A stretch of 64,000 nucleotides of DNA. Source: an uncultured Prochlorococcus sp. (GTDB lineage Bacteria; Cyanobacteriota; Cyanobacteriia; PCC-6307; Cyanobiaceae). Location of the stretch: NCBI GenBank assembly GCA_902564535.1, contig CACFBG010000001.1:124001-188000 (forward strand). The letters run 5' to 3'. Shown here one piece after another: positions 16,400 to 24,359 of the stretch. Made by a program: the position numbers and the translations under genes. The notes under the pieces are model-generated. The model did no database searches. It was not told the origin of the DNA and saw nothing but the letters and a program-made list of their open reading frames with translations. Positions within the stretch are counted from its first letter, which is position 1. Each line of letters begins with the position of its first letter.

Positions 16400-18043
16400 T
16401 TAGTCAGTAAATCCTACATGAATATTATTATTAACTTGTAAGTTTTTAGATTCAAATAATCTACTAAGAACTTTAATCTGTGCATCAGGTAATTGTCCAG
16501 GAGTATATGCAGCTGGAATATCTGAATCTAAGATATTTACTAAATCATCCCACAAATAATGACTTCCATAAATAATTAAACCCGAAAGACGCTTATGAGA
16601 CTGTAATTGCTTAACAACAGCCTTCCAAGGCTCTTTTTGAACATTTGGATGTAAAAAAGGCTTTCCTCTAAAAAATATCTGTAAAAATATTGGTTCATCA
16701 TCAAAAAGATCTAAATTTAATGGATTTTTGAAATCACTTGTCCAAGGATTGATGCCATACTTTTGCAAAACTATAGGTCTGAAGCCTGCCTCCTGAGGCA
16801 ATGTGATGATTGGTAGAGTATTTATTTTATTTGCACTGTTAGGTGATTCATCAATCCTAATTAAATTAATTCCATTGGTTACTTTAGCAACCTCCAAAGA
16901 GTTAATAAATCTACTTGATTTATTAATTAATTCTTGTGTAAAGACACTGACTTCTTGATTATTACTTTCAAGAGATTGTAAAGTTTGATTTTTTACAGAA
17001 CCACCTGAGAAAGTTGTATTTTTCTTATCAAAAAGTTTACGACGACGAGCTAAAGACTGTTCCAGTCTCTTCATTGGGATTTTTCCTGTGCAAATCGCTT
17101 CACAAATAGCCTGAATAGAAGCTGTAGGGTTATTTGGCATCAAAATCAAATCTACACCTGCTTGAAAAGCCTTGACCGCAGATTCATCTCCTCCATAATG
17201 CTGACTAATTGAATTCATCACAAGTGCGTCAGTAACAACTAATCCATCAAAGCCAAGCTTTTGTCTTAATAATTTGGTGACAATTTCAAAAGAGAGAGAA
17301 GAAGGATATAAAGAATCAATTTTCTTCAAAAGCAAATGTCCAATCATTATTGAATCAATTCCTTCGGATATAAGTTCGCGAAATGGAACTAAATCAATCT
17401 CTTCTAGGCGCTCAAGATCATGTTGCAAAATGGGTAATTGCTGGTGAGAATCAACACCTGTATCTCCATGCCCAGGGAAATGTTTTGCACATGAGAAAAT
17501 TTGTCTAGTAGAAAGGCCACGATAAAAAGCACAAGTTAATGAAGAAACTGTAGAGGGATTTTCACCCCAAGCGCGCATATTAATCACTGGATTATTTGAA
17601 TTCGTATTCACATCACACACAGGAGCTAAAATCCAATTCAACCCACAAGCTATAGCTTGATCAGCAGTAAATTTTCCATACATTCTCGCAAGTTTAATAG
17701 CCCTATTTGGATCAGTAGAATAAATATGTGCAATAGACATTGGAGGCAAAAAATAACTAGCGCCTTCAAAACGCTGTCCCATCCCTTCTTCAACATCAGC
17801 GCACAAAAGTAGAGGAATTTTTGCCAAGTTTTGAAAAGTTCTGCATCTATCAAATAACTCCGAGCAAGTACCTCCAAAAAAAATCACTCCACCTATACCT
17901 TTAGTTATTAAATGATTTATTTCACTATTTGATAACTCCCATTGAGGATATTGACGTTGCGAGTCAAATGTATGTCCGCTAGCACGAATTATAAATAGTT
18001 GAGCAACTTTTTCATAGAGATCAGAAGGTATTTCTATATTCAT
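16400..18043 (-). CDS. nagZ: Beta-N-acetylhexosaminidase, glycoside hydrolase family 3
   Basis: A 547-residue enzyme with an N-terminal GH3 (NagZ-type) TIM barrel of about 340 residues and a C-terminal extension of about 200 residues. The diagnostic loop KHFPGHGDTGVDSH is at 187-200 (catalytic acid/base histidine region), and the nucleophile aspartate is D272 in VVTDALVM. It removes N-acetylglucosamine from muropeptides in peptidoglycan recycling. No clear signal peptide, so cytoplasmic. It overlaps rbfA by 4 bases. anmK, which acts later on the recycled anhydro-sugar, is at 41.4-42.5 kb. Confidence 0.92.
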   Translation of the reverse strand: MNIEIPSDLYEKVAQLFIIRASGHTFDSQRQYPQWELSNSEINHLITKGIGGVIFFGGTCSELFDRCRTFQNLAKIPLLLCADVEEGMGQRFEGASYFLPPMSIAHIYSTDPNRAIKLARMYGKFTADQAIACGLNWILAPVCDVNTNSNNPVINMRAWGENPSTVSSLTCAFYRGLSTRQIFSCAKHFPGHGDTGVDSHQQLPILQHDLERLEEIDLVPFRELISEGIDSIMIGHLLLKKIDSLYPSSLSFEIVTKLLRQKLGFDGLVVTDALVMNSISQHYGGDESAVKAFQAGVDLILMPNNPTASIQAICEAICTGKIPMKRLEQSLARRRKLFDKKNTTFSGGSVKNQTLQSLESNNQEVSVFTQELINKSSRFINSLEVAKVTNGINLIRIDESPNSANKINTLPIITLPQEAGFRPIVLQKYGINPWTSDFKNPLNLDLFDDEPIFLQIFFRGKPFLHPNVQKEPWKAVVKQLQSHKRLSGLIIYGSHYLWDDLVNILDSDIPAAYTPGQLPDAQIKVLSRLFESKNLQVNNNIHVGFTD

Positions 18044-18438
18044 TCTTTATCTTTAGAATCTACTGAGACTTGTTCCTTAGAATTCCTTTCTTTTTCTAAT
18101 TGACCTAAGATATTTAATATCTTTGCGCCCTTCTCAATACCTTTATCTAATTGAAATATAATCTCTGGTGCTCTTCTCATTTGAAGCCTTCTAGCTAACT
18201 CACCTTTAAGAAAAACTTGAGCAGAATGTAATCCACTAATAACATCTTTTTTATCATTTTCTGATCCATAAACACTCACATAAATCTTGCAATGTTGTAA
18301 ATCACCAGACAAATCAATTTCTGTAATAGTAATAATTCCGTGATGAACACGTTCATCACGGATGCCATTTGCCAAAAGCTCGCTAACTTCCCTACGGATT
18401 AGTGAGGCAACACGTTCTACTCGACGACTCTGAGCCAT
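18040..18438 (-). CDS. rbfA: Ribosome-binding factor A
   Basis: A 132-residue protein with the RbfA pattern: RRVERVASLIRREVSELL at the N-terminus, ERVHHGIITITEIDLSGDLQHCKIYVSVYG in the KH-like core and LQMRRAPEIIFQLDKGIEKGAKI before a charged tail. It helps mature the 30S subunit at the 5' end of 16S rRNA, important in the cold. It lies 2 bases after the DUF751 gene and overlaps nagZ by 4 bases, forming one unit. Confidence 0.95.
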   Translation of the reverse strand: MAQSRRVERVASLIRREVSELLANGIRDERVHHGIITITEIDLSGDLQHCKIYVSVYGSENDKKDVISGLHSAQVFLKGELARRLQMRRAPEIIFQLDKGIEKGAKILNILGQLEKERNSKEQVSVDSKDKE

Positions 18439-18440
18439 AA

Positions 18441-18647
18441 CTATCTTAAATAGACTGGGTAAACCATTGCTCTTATAACAAGTCCAAGGGTAATAAGACC
18501 ACTGATTAATGCTGCGATAAGTGAAACAGCTGTAACTGGATTCTTACTCCTTTTTACTAAAGGTTCTACCACAGCAGTGAATACCCCAAGAATGATCGTG
18601 ATCAAATACTTGGGATAACGTGAAACATTAGAAAAAAATTCACCCAT
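18441..18647 (-). CDS. DUF751 (Ycf33-like) small membrane protein
   Basis: A 68-residue protein with two membrane spans and the DUF751/Ycf33 pattern: FFSNVSRYPKYLITIILGVF, then a basic loop KRSKNP and a second span. The family is found in cyanobacteria and some plastids; its role is unknown. It is the first gene of a unit with rbfA and nagZ. Confidence 0.85.
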   Translation of the reverse strand: MGEFFSNVSRYPKYLITIILGVFTAVVEPLVKRSKNPVTAVSLIAALISGLITLGLVIRAMVYPVYLR

Positions 18648-18708
18648 TAATCAGAAAGGAAACTATTTGGGGGAATAGCGACTCTGCTTATCTTCTATTG
18701 AGGCAGCC

Positions 18709-19057
18709 ATGCTAGAACTTTATCAATTCCATCATTGGCTTTTACCTCAAACTCAGAATAGGCTTAGAAGCCAAAGAGCTTCCTTACAGAGTAGTAGATA
18801 TAAGCGCTGGCCTAGGTCAAATAAAGATTTTTAAACTATTCGGACAAAAAAATTACTTGGTTCTTATTGATAAGAGCCAAGTCTTTAATGATTCGAAACT
18901 TATTTTCTTTCATTTAGAGAATCTTCAGTGTGAAGCATAACTCATCCCTAATAAACCAAAGAGGCTGCATTCAAACTTAATTGAAGATTGGATAGATCCT
19001 AGGCTTGCTAAAGAAGTCAAAAATCTATTTTCGTTAAGGCCTCAAAAACCACATTAG
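18709..19057 (+). pseudogene. Decayed glutathione S-transferase gene
   Basis: The first codons (MLELYQFHHW from ATG 18709) match the start of cyanobacterial GSTs (LELHQFRHS). A frameshift follows, and from 18767 the other frame reads EAKELPYRVVDISAGLGQI, then FNDSKLIFFHLENL, an in-frame stop (TAA) after CEA, and LIPNKPKRLHSNLIEDWID up to a stop at 19055-19057. One frameshift, one internal stop and loss of most of the C-terminal helical domain show it is not functional. This is the main content of the 603-base gap between the DUF751 gene and the gene ending at 19251. Confidence 0.82.
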
Positions 19058-19118
19058 TCTAATTTCTTAAGATTTAGCAAAAACATTTAAAAAATTATCA
19101 GATCATGTAAATATAAAA

Positions 19119-19150
19119 TGTATAAAAAATTTATCCAAATTTTTTATACA
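19119..19150. repeat. Perfect 14-bp inverted repeat, 4-nt loop
   Basis: TGTATAAAAAATTT at 19119-19132 is exactly complementary to 19137-19150, with loop ATCC. It lies between the GST pseudogene and the convergent gene ending at 19251. On either strand it gives an AT-rich hairpin, a plausible weak bidirectional terminator. Confidence 0.6.
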
Positions 19151-19250
19151 AGATCAGCACGATCGCTAATTAAATTGTCTAATTATTTAGATCATTTTCT
19201 TTATAATAAAAGATGGCAAGGTTTTTAAAATTCCTCAATTAAACCATCTT

Positions 19251-20006
19251 TTAAAATGGAGTGATGGAATTCTCAAGTATTTCTTTATTGGTTTTATTAA
19301 TAGGTTTAAGTGATAATTTATAATGGTTAGTTCTTAGAGGAAGAGTATTAATTAAACTACCAGGTTCTGAATAAGTAGCTTGCAATTGTTCTCCACATAT
19401 TAAATTAATCTCTTGAAAATCTTTCTTAAGTTCAGTCTCTTTACAAAGTTTAAATTGACTCAATATCTCAACTCTTGAGATCCTAGTCTCATCAACTTGA
19501 TGCATGATCTGCAAAGATAATTCATCAGTAATAAATAAATCTATATTATTTTCTTGAATTCTACCAATAACTTTGGTTTCTAAGAAATCCCCTCCTCGAA
19601 AAAAAGATAACTGCCTATTAGCAGATAATGGATCTTTCTCAACACTAAGTAATAGATCGCCTAAAATCTTAGCACCAATTGATTTTGTATTAAATGATCT
19701 ATCAGCAATGATATGACCGTTACCATCATTATAAAATCTTGCAAAATAAATTAAAGGAGCAGCTTCTGGATAATTTAAATCAATACTTTCAACCTCCCAA
19801 ATCCCTTCAAAGAAAAAGGGGTAAAACAAATCGTCAGTTAAGTGATGATTATAAAATATTCCAGGTAAGTGCCAATTAGGCCAAATCTGTTTCCGTTTTT
19901 GCAGTATATTGATCTCAGATGCAGATAAATAATCTAAGTTCTCTATATATAGAGGACCAGCAACACAATAGATAAGCAACACAACTATTAAAACGCCTTG
20001 CCTCAT
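19251..20006 (-). CDS. Conserved cyanobacterial exported protein (DUF6816-like)
   Basis: A 251-residue protein with a hydrophobic N-terminus (about residues 4-20) that reads as a signal peptide or anchor. The body has the pattern WPNWHLPGIF, DLFYPFFFEGIWEVESIDL and LIYFARFYNDGNGHIIADRSFN, which resembles a cyanobacterial/plastid family I know as DUF6816; that link is tentative. No enzyme motif is visible. Its start codon and that of the divergent CRR7-like gene share bases (CATG at 20004-20007), so there is no spacer between them. Confidence 0.7.
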   Translation of the reverse strand: MRQGVLIVVLLIYCVAGPLYIENLDYLSASEINILQKRKQIWPNWHLPGIFYNHHLTDDLFYPFFFEGIWEVESIDLNYPEAAPLIYFARFYNDGNGHIIADRSFNTKSIGAKILGDLLLSVEKDPLSANRQLSFFRGGDFLETKVIGRIQENNIDLFITDELSLQIMHQVDETRISRVEILSQFKLCKETELKKDFQEINLICGEQLQATYSEPGSLINTLPLRTNHYKLSLKPINKTNKEILENSITPF

Positions 20007-20268
20007 GTCTGATCCTCTAATTTATGATTGTGATAATTATGTAGTACTTGAACCTGGAAAAAATGAATCCATTCTAAGTGCAATAGAAACAATAATGTGG
20101 CTTGAAAATTGGTTGAATCAATTAGAAGAGGTTCCTGAAGATCTTAAGAGATATAAATCTATTCGATCTGCTGCGCAACATTTGCTGGATACTGCTTGTA
20201 GTCTTGTAGTAGAGCCCGGATTCACTATTCAGTGGTTTGCTGTACGTCTTGATCCTGAGAATAAGTAA
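20005..20268 (+). CDS. CRR7 (chlororespiratory reduction 7) family protein
   Basis: An 87-residue protein that follows the CRR7 pattern: MSDPLIY.CDNYVVLEPG at the N-terminus, EDLKRYKSIRSAAQHLLDTACSL in the middle, and PGFTIQWFAVRLD at the end. In plants CRR7 is needed to assemble the NDH complex; in cyanobacteria the homologue is uncharacterised. ndhO lies 10 kb away in this window. The 3' end overlaps aroK on the other strand by 44 bases, and the start overlaps the start of the divergent exported-protein gene by 2 bases. Confidence 0.75.
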   Translation: MSDPLIYDCDNYVVLEPGKNESILSAIETIMWLENWLNQLEEVPEDLKRYKSIRSAAQHLLDTACSLVVEPGFTIQWFAVRLDPENK

Positions 20269-20812
20269 CAATTTTTGCTAAACCTTCTAAAACTTTTTCG
20301 GAAACAATTTCCAAAGGTTCATTGGTAATATGAACATGTAAATCTGCTTCACTATACAAAGGTTTTCTCCTTAACATCAGTTCATTAAGAAATTTCTCAC
20401 TCTTATTATTTAATAAAGGTCTATTTGTCTCATCATTTTTTAATCTTTTTAGTAAATACTCCTTATCTGGATCCAGCCAAATCACTATCCCTTGATGAAG
20501 AACACCCCAATTCTCAGTTTTCATAACGACTCCTCCTCCGGTAGAAACAACTAATGAATGTCGTTCTCCTATCGACTGCAAAACCTGAGATTCAATATCA
20601 CGAAAAGCTGTTTCTCCTTCTTTTTCAAATATTTGTGAAATATTCAAGCCAATCAATTGTTCGATAACAGAATCAGTATCCACGAATCGATATGAAAGTG
20701 CCTTTGCCAAAAGTGGGCCAGTAGAGCTCTTACCACTACCCATCATTCCGACCAGATAAAGATTACGTCCACCAAGTATTTTGATAAGTTCATTTAGAGA
20801 AGGAGCAGTCAT
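20225..20812 (-). CDS. aroK: Shikimate kinase
   Basis: A 195-residue P-loop kinase that phosphorylates shikimate in aromatic amino acid synthesis. Walker A GMMGSGKS is at residues 22-29; FVDTDSVIEQ (substrate aspartate) and STGGGVV follow, with the lid region NDETNRPLL. Length is normal, with a short N-terminal extension. It overlaps the CRR7-like gene tail to tail by 44 bases and is divergent from the pterin synthase gene, with 53 bases between. Confidence 0.95.
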   Translation of the reverse strand: MTAPSLNELIKILGGRNLYLVGMMGSGKSSTGPLLAKALSYRFVDTDSVIEQLIGLNISQIFEKEGETAFRDIESQVLQSIGERHSLVVSTGGGVVMKTENWGVLHQGIVIWLDPDKEYLLKRLKNDETNRPLLNNKSEKFLNELMLRRKPLYSEADLHVHITNEPLEIVSEKVLEGLAKIVTYSQDQDVQQTTE

Positions 20813-20865
20813 AAAGCCAAAAATGATTTGAGGTTTATTAAGATGTGTTGTAGATAAATCTTGCC

Positions 20866-21789
20866 ATGACTGAATTCCAATCCCAGTTCAGTCATGGCCA
20901 TGGCAAAGAGTGTGTGATCACACGAAGGGCATGCTTTTGCGCAAGTCATAGATATTGGCTGCCAGAACTTTCTTCAGATGACAATGCAGCGAGATTTGGA
21001 CCTTGTGCAATCGCTCCTGGGCATGGTCATAACTATGAGCTAATAGTTTCTATGGTTGGGAGGTTAGATAACTGTGGAATGCTCTTAAACTTATCAGATG
21101 TCAAAAAAGCCATCCATAATGAAATAACTTCTCAATTGGATTTTCGCTTTCTTAATGAAACCTGGGAAGAATTTAACATCAACAATCCAAAAGGATGCTT
21201 ACCTACTACGGAAGCCCTTACACAAGTAATTTGGAATAGACTTAAATCTGAACTACCATTACTTGCAATACGACTTTATGAACACCCTGCCCTATGGGCA
21301 GATTATCTAGGAGCTGGAATGGATTCTTATTTAAGTATTCGCAATCATTTTGCGGCAGCACATCGACTGGCAAAGCCAGAGCTTAGTCAAATAGAAAATG
21401 AAAAAATCTACGGAAAATGTGCGCGTCCAAATGGGCATGGTCACAATTATTTAGTAGATATAACTGTGCGTGGTGAAATTGATAAAAGGACAGGAATGGT
21501 TTGTGATCTTTCAGCCTTACAAAGGCTTGTTAATGACTTAGTTATTGAACCCTTTGATCATACTTTTTTAAATAAAGATATAGAATATTTCCATACGTGT
21601 GTACCCACTGCAGAAAACATTGCTTTACATATTGCTGATCGTTTAGCCGCTCCAATCAAAGCAATTGGTGCAAATTTGCATAAAGTAAGACTCCAGGAAA
21701 GTCCAAATAATGCCGCTGAAGTTTATGCAGAGAAACCACAACTGGGTGTTCTTACTTCCACACTAGAAAAATCCATAGCTTCACAATAA
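20866..21789 (+). CDS. Duplicated 6-pyruvoyl-tetrahydropterin synthase / QueD-like protein
   Basis: A 307-residue protein made of two tandem PTPS/QueD domains (about 15-150 and 155-290). Each has a zinc-ligand set: domain 1 has CFCASHRYW and PGHGHNYEL; domain 2 has NHFAAAHRL and NGHGHNYLV. Only domain 2 keeps the KCARPNGHGH context typical of the catalytic cysteine, while domain 1 has GPCAIAPGHGH. PTPS enzymes convert dihydroneopterin triphosphate to a pyruvoyl or carboxy pterin for tetrahydropterin or deazaguanine synthesis. It is followed 7 bases later by a RibD-C reductase. Which product is made is not decided. Confidence 0.88.
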   Translation: MTEFQSQFSHGHGKECVITRRACFCASHRYWLPELSSDDNAARFGPCAIAPGHGHNYELIVSMVGRLDNCGMLLNLSDVKKAIHNEITSQLDFRFLNETWEEFNINNPKGCLPTTEALTQVIWNRLKSELPLLAIRLYEHPALWADYLGAGMDSYLSIRNHFAAAHRLAKPELSQIENEKIYGKCARPNGHGHNYLVDITVRGEIDKRTGMVCDLSALQRLVNDLVIEPFDHTFLNKDIEYFHTCVPTAENIALHIADRLAAPIKAIGANLHKVRLQESPNNAAEVYAEKPQLGVLTSTLEKSIASQ

Positions 21790-21796
21790 AATTATT

Positions 21797-22468
21797 TTGA
21801 ATAAGCCATGGGTGCGACTAGTTCTTGCAATCAGTATTGATGGGCGTCTAGCAGAACAATCTGGAGGAGAAGCAAAAATTGGAGGTGAAGGTGATAGAAG
21901 TGTTTTAGAAGAAAGTCTTGCTTGGGCAGATGGCATGTTAGTTGGTGCAGGAACTATGAGAGCACACAAAAATATTTGTTTAATTAAAAAGCCTGAACTA
22001 ATTCAAAACCGTTTATCTCGAGGGAAAACAAAACAACCTATAGCAATAATAGTTAGCAATAAAATATTATCTTCTCCTGAATGGCCATTATTTAATCAAC
22101 CAATTCAAAGATGGATGCTAACCAAAGAAGAAAATCATCATCAAAATTTATACAAAAAAGAATATGATCGTATAATTTACCTCAAAGAAAGCTGGGATAA
22201 AACTTTATCTAGCCTTTACAAATATGGTATTTCAAAGATCGCATTATTAGGTGGTGCAATATTAGTCTCATCACTAATTAAAGAAGATCAAATAGATGAG
22301 CTACAGCTAACAATAAGCCCTAAAGTCTTGGGAGGAAAATATACATGGTTACCTTATGACCACTATAATCTTCCAATAGATTTAACTACAGGAAAAGCTT
22401 GGTCACTTAACAATGTAAAAAAATTAATTAAAAACGAAGTTATGCTTAGCTATTACAGGAATCGTTAG
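21797..22468 (+). CDS. RibD C-terminal-domain (dihydrofolate-reductase-like) reductase
   Basis: A 223-residue protein with the RibD_C fold: RLVLAISIDGRLA at the N-terminus, ADGMLVGAGTMRAH near 50-65, and ISKIALLGGAILVSSLI plus DELQLTISPKVLGG in the C-terminal half. It lacks the deaminase domain of full RibD. The start is a TTG just 4 codons before the conserved segment; a nearby ATG is out of frame. The enzyme should reduce a pteridine- or pyrimidine-type substrate with NADPH. Its position 7 bases after the PTPS gene suggests a shared pterin pathway, which is inference. Confidence 0.85.
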   Translation: MNKPWVRLVLAISIDGRLAEQSGGEAKIGGEGDRSVLEESLAWADGMLVGAGTMRAHKNICLIKKPELIQNRLSRGKTKQPIAIIVSNKILSSPEWPLFNQPIQRWMLTKEENHHQNLYKKEYDRIIYLKESWDKTLSSLYKYGISKIALLGGAILVSSLIKEDQIDELQLTISPKVLGGKYTWLPYDHYNLPIDLTTGKAWSLNNVKKLIKNEVMLSYYRNR

Positions 22469-22487
22469 AGATTTTTAATATAATGCT

Positions 22488-23660
22488 ATGAAAGATATTA
22501 CAATTCGCTGGCACAAATCAACTGATGAAATTAAGGAGTATATATGGAAAGGTTTCATGAATAACAAGAGTAATCCTTTTTTCGAATGGAGTTGGCTTAA
22601 CCAATTAGAAAAGTCTCATAGCGTAGAGCCTAATACAGGTTGGCAACCATTACATATTTCTCTATCGCGCAATGAAAATATAGTCGCAATCGCACCTTTA
22701 TACCTTAAGGCACATAGCTATGGAGAGTTTATCTTTGATCAAAACTACTATCAACTTGCTTTAGATCTTGGACTTAAATACTATCCGAAACTCATAGGCA
22801 TGAGTCCTCTAAGTCCTATAGAAGGATATCGTTTTCTTATTGCACCTAATGAGAATGAAATGGAAATAACTTTATTAATTATGAAAGCAATAGATAAGTT
22901 TGCGAAAAAAAATAATATTCTAAGCTGTAATTTTTTATATGTAGACTCAAATTGGGCAAAAATCGCAGAACAAGCTAATTGCGCAAAATGGTTAAATAAG
23001 CATAGCATATGGCTAGCAGATGGTAAGCAAAATTTTTCTGATTATTTATCTAGTTTTAACGCAAATCAAAGGCGAAATATCAAGAGAGAGCGTAAATCAT
23101 TAATAGATTCTGGCATGCATATTTCTACTTATACTGGAGATCAAATTACTGAGAGTTTGATGATAGATATGCATGCTTTTTATGAATTACATTGTTCAAA
23201 ATGGGGAGTATGGGGCAGCAAATATCTTTCAGAAAGCTTTTTCAAAGCACTAGCTAATTCTCATCACAAAAAAAATTTGGTATTATTTAGTGCAAATAAT
23301 GAAGATTCGAAACATCCTTTGGCAATGTCAATGTGTATCGCCAATGACAACAAGTTATGGGGAAGATATTGGGGAGCAACTGTAGAAATTAATTGTCTTC
23401 ATTTTGAATTATGTTATTACTCACCAATATCCTGGGCTTTAAATCATGGAATAGAAAGCTTTGATCCTGGTGCAGGAGGGAATCATAAGCTTCGTCGCGG
23501 TTTTCAGACTAAGGCTAATATTAGTCTCCATAGATGGTACAACCAAAAAATGGACTATCTCATTAGAGAGTGGCTTCAACATTCAAATAAACTCGTTATA
23601 GAAGAAATTGAAGCAATAAATAATCAATTGCCATTTACAGCAAAAGCAACTTCCATATAA
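22488..23660 (+). CDS. FemAB/GNAT-fold acyltransferase-like protein (PF04339, DUF482)
   Basis: A 390-residue protein of the PF04339 family (peptidoglycan-biosynthesis-like GNAT proteins). Recognisable blocks are FFEWSWLNQLE near the N-terminus, NANQRRNIKRERKSL near 190, and a C-terminal WGRYWGATVEINCLHFELCYYSPISWALNHGIESFDPGAGGNHK, typical of the family. The acyl donor and acceptor are unknown; a cell-wall or amino-acyl transfer role is suggested only by fold. It begins 20 bases after the RibD-C gene on the same strand. Confidence 0.85.
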   Translation: MKDITIRWHKSTDEIKEYIWKGFMNNKSNPFFEWSWLNQLEKSHSVEPNTGWQPLHISLSRNENIVAIAPLYLKAHSYGEFIFDQNYYQLALDLGLKYYPKLIGMSPLSPIEGYRFLIAPNENEMEITLLIMKAIDKFAKKNNILSCNFLYVDSNWAKIAEQANCAKWLNKHSIWLADGKQNFSDYLSSFNANQRRNIKRERKSLIDSGMHISTYTGDQITESLMIDMHAFYELHCSKWGVWGSKYLSESFFKALANSHHKKNLVLFSANNEDSKHPLAMSMCIANDNKLWGRYWGATVEINCLHFELCYYSPISWALNHGIESFDPGAGGNHKLRRGFQTKANISLHRWYNQKMDYLIREWLQHSNKLVIEEIEAINNQLPFTAKATSI

Positions 23661-23675
23661 CAAATTGATCAAATT

Positions 23676-24077
23676 ATGTGTTCAAATAATAGTAAAAATA
23701 AATTAACAAAATCATTGGAAATTCTGGACAATGAACTATCTAAACGTTTTATCCAGCTTGATCCCAAGGGTTATTTTTTAATCAAAATTGACTGGGAAAC
23801 AAAAGAAATCCTAGTCGAACATTTTTCTAATGATCTAGATGAAGAAGGAAGGGCACTAGACCCTGAGACCGGGGAGCCAATAAAATGCAGTGGAGCTGTA
23901 AAGCGCAATCCAATCAATGTATTCAGAGGCAGGAGTGCCAAAGAGGTTGGTATAAAGCTCACAGAGAATGGGGATTGTAATCTTCTTAGCAGGCTTGAGC
24001 ATGCTCTTTACCTAGGGAGAGAGCTTCAAAAAGCAGAAGCTTGTCTATTAAACGATGAAAAGTATATTCAAGATTAA
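23676..24077 (+). CDS. DUF4346 domain protein
   Basis: A 133-residue protein with the DUF4346 pattern: LDPKGYFLIKIDWETKEILVEHF, then LDPETGEPI, FRGRSAKEVGIKL and LLSRLEHALYLGRELQKAE. This domain occurs in cyanobacteria alone or fused to a dihydropteroate-synthase-like domain; its function is unknown. Here it stands alone, 15 bases after the acyltransferase gene and 67 bases before petL. Confidence 0.85.
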   Translation: MCSNNSKNKLTKSLEILDNELSKRFIQLDPKGYFLIKIDWETKEILVEHFSNDLDEEGRALDPETGEPIKCSGAVKRNPINVFRGRSAKEVGIKLTENGDCNLLSRLEHALYLGRELQKAEACLLNDEKYIQD

Positions 24078-24144
24078 AATCAATTTAAAAAACGCCCGCT
24101 TGTCTCCTTTATCTGATCTAATAGATATAGAAACTTCAAATTAC

Positions 24145-24237
24145 ATGGGCATTATTTTTTATCTTGGTATTGTTGGCTCAGGACTTATTACAGCTTATGT
24201 AATTAATAAAATTCTTCGTAAGATTAAATTGATATGA
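24145..24237 (+). CDS. petL: Cytochrome b6-f complex subunit PetL-like
   Basis: A 30-residue single-span protein: MGIIFYLGIVGSG, then a hydrophobic stretch and a basic end KILRKIKLI. The length, the FY near the N-terminus and the terminal KIKLI match PetL, a peripheral helix of the b6f complex in the thylakoid membrane. A longer open frame starts at 24055 but overlaps the DUF4346 gene, and its first 30 residues do not look like PetL. No strong ribosome-binding site precedes the ATG. A different small membrane protein cannot be excluded. Confidence 0.7.
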   Translation: MGIIFYLGIVGSGLITAYVINKILRKIKLI

Positions 24238-24359
24238 ATTTTGAGATTGACAAGTCATTATAAGGTCATCAAAACAAAATTCGCTCTTCTGAGTTAGCAT
24301 CGTTGATTTAAGATTAGTCAATATCAATAATCCTTAGACTTAGAATCTATCAATTTTAT

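Noticed and set aside
24055..24144. N-terminal extension of the petL frame
   Set aside because: It overlaps DUF4346 and adds 30 residues unlike PetL, so I use the internal ATG at 24145.
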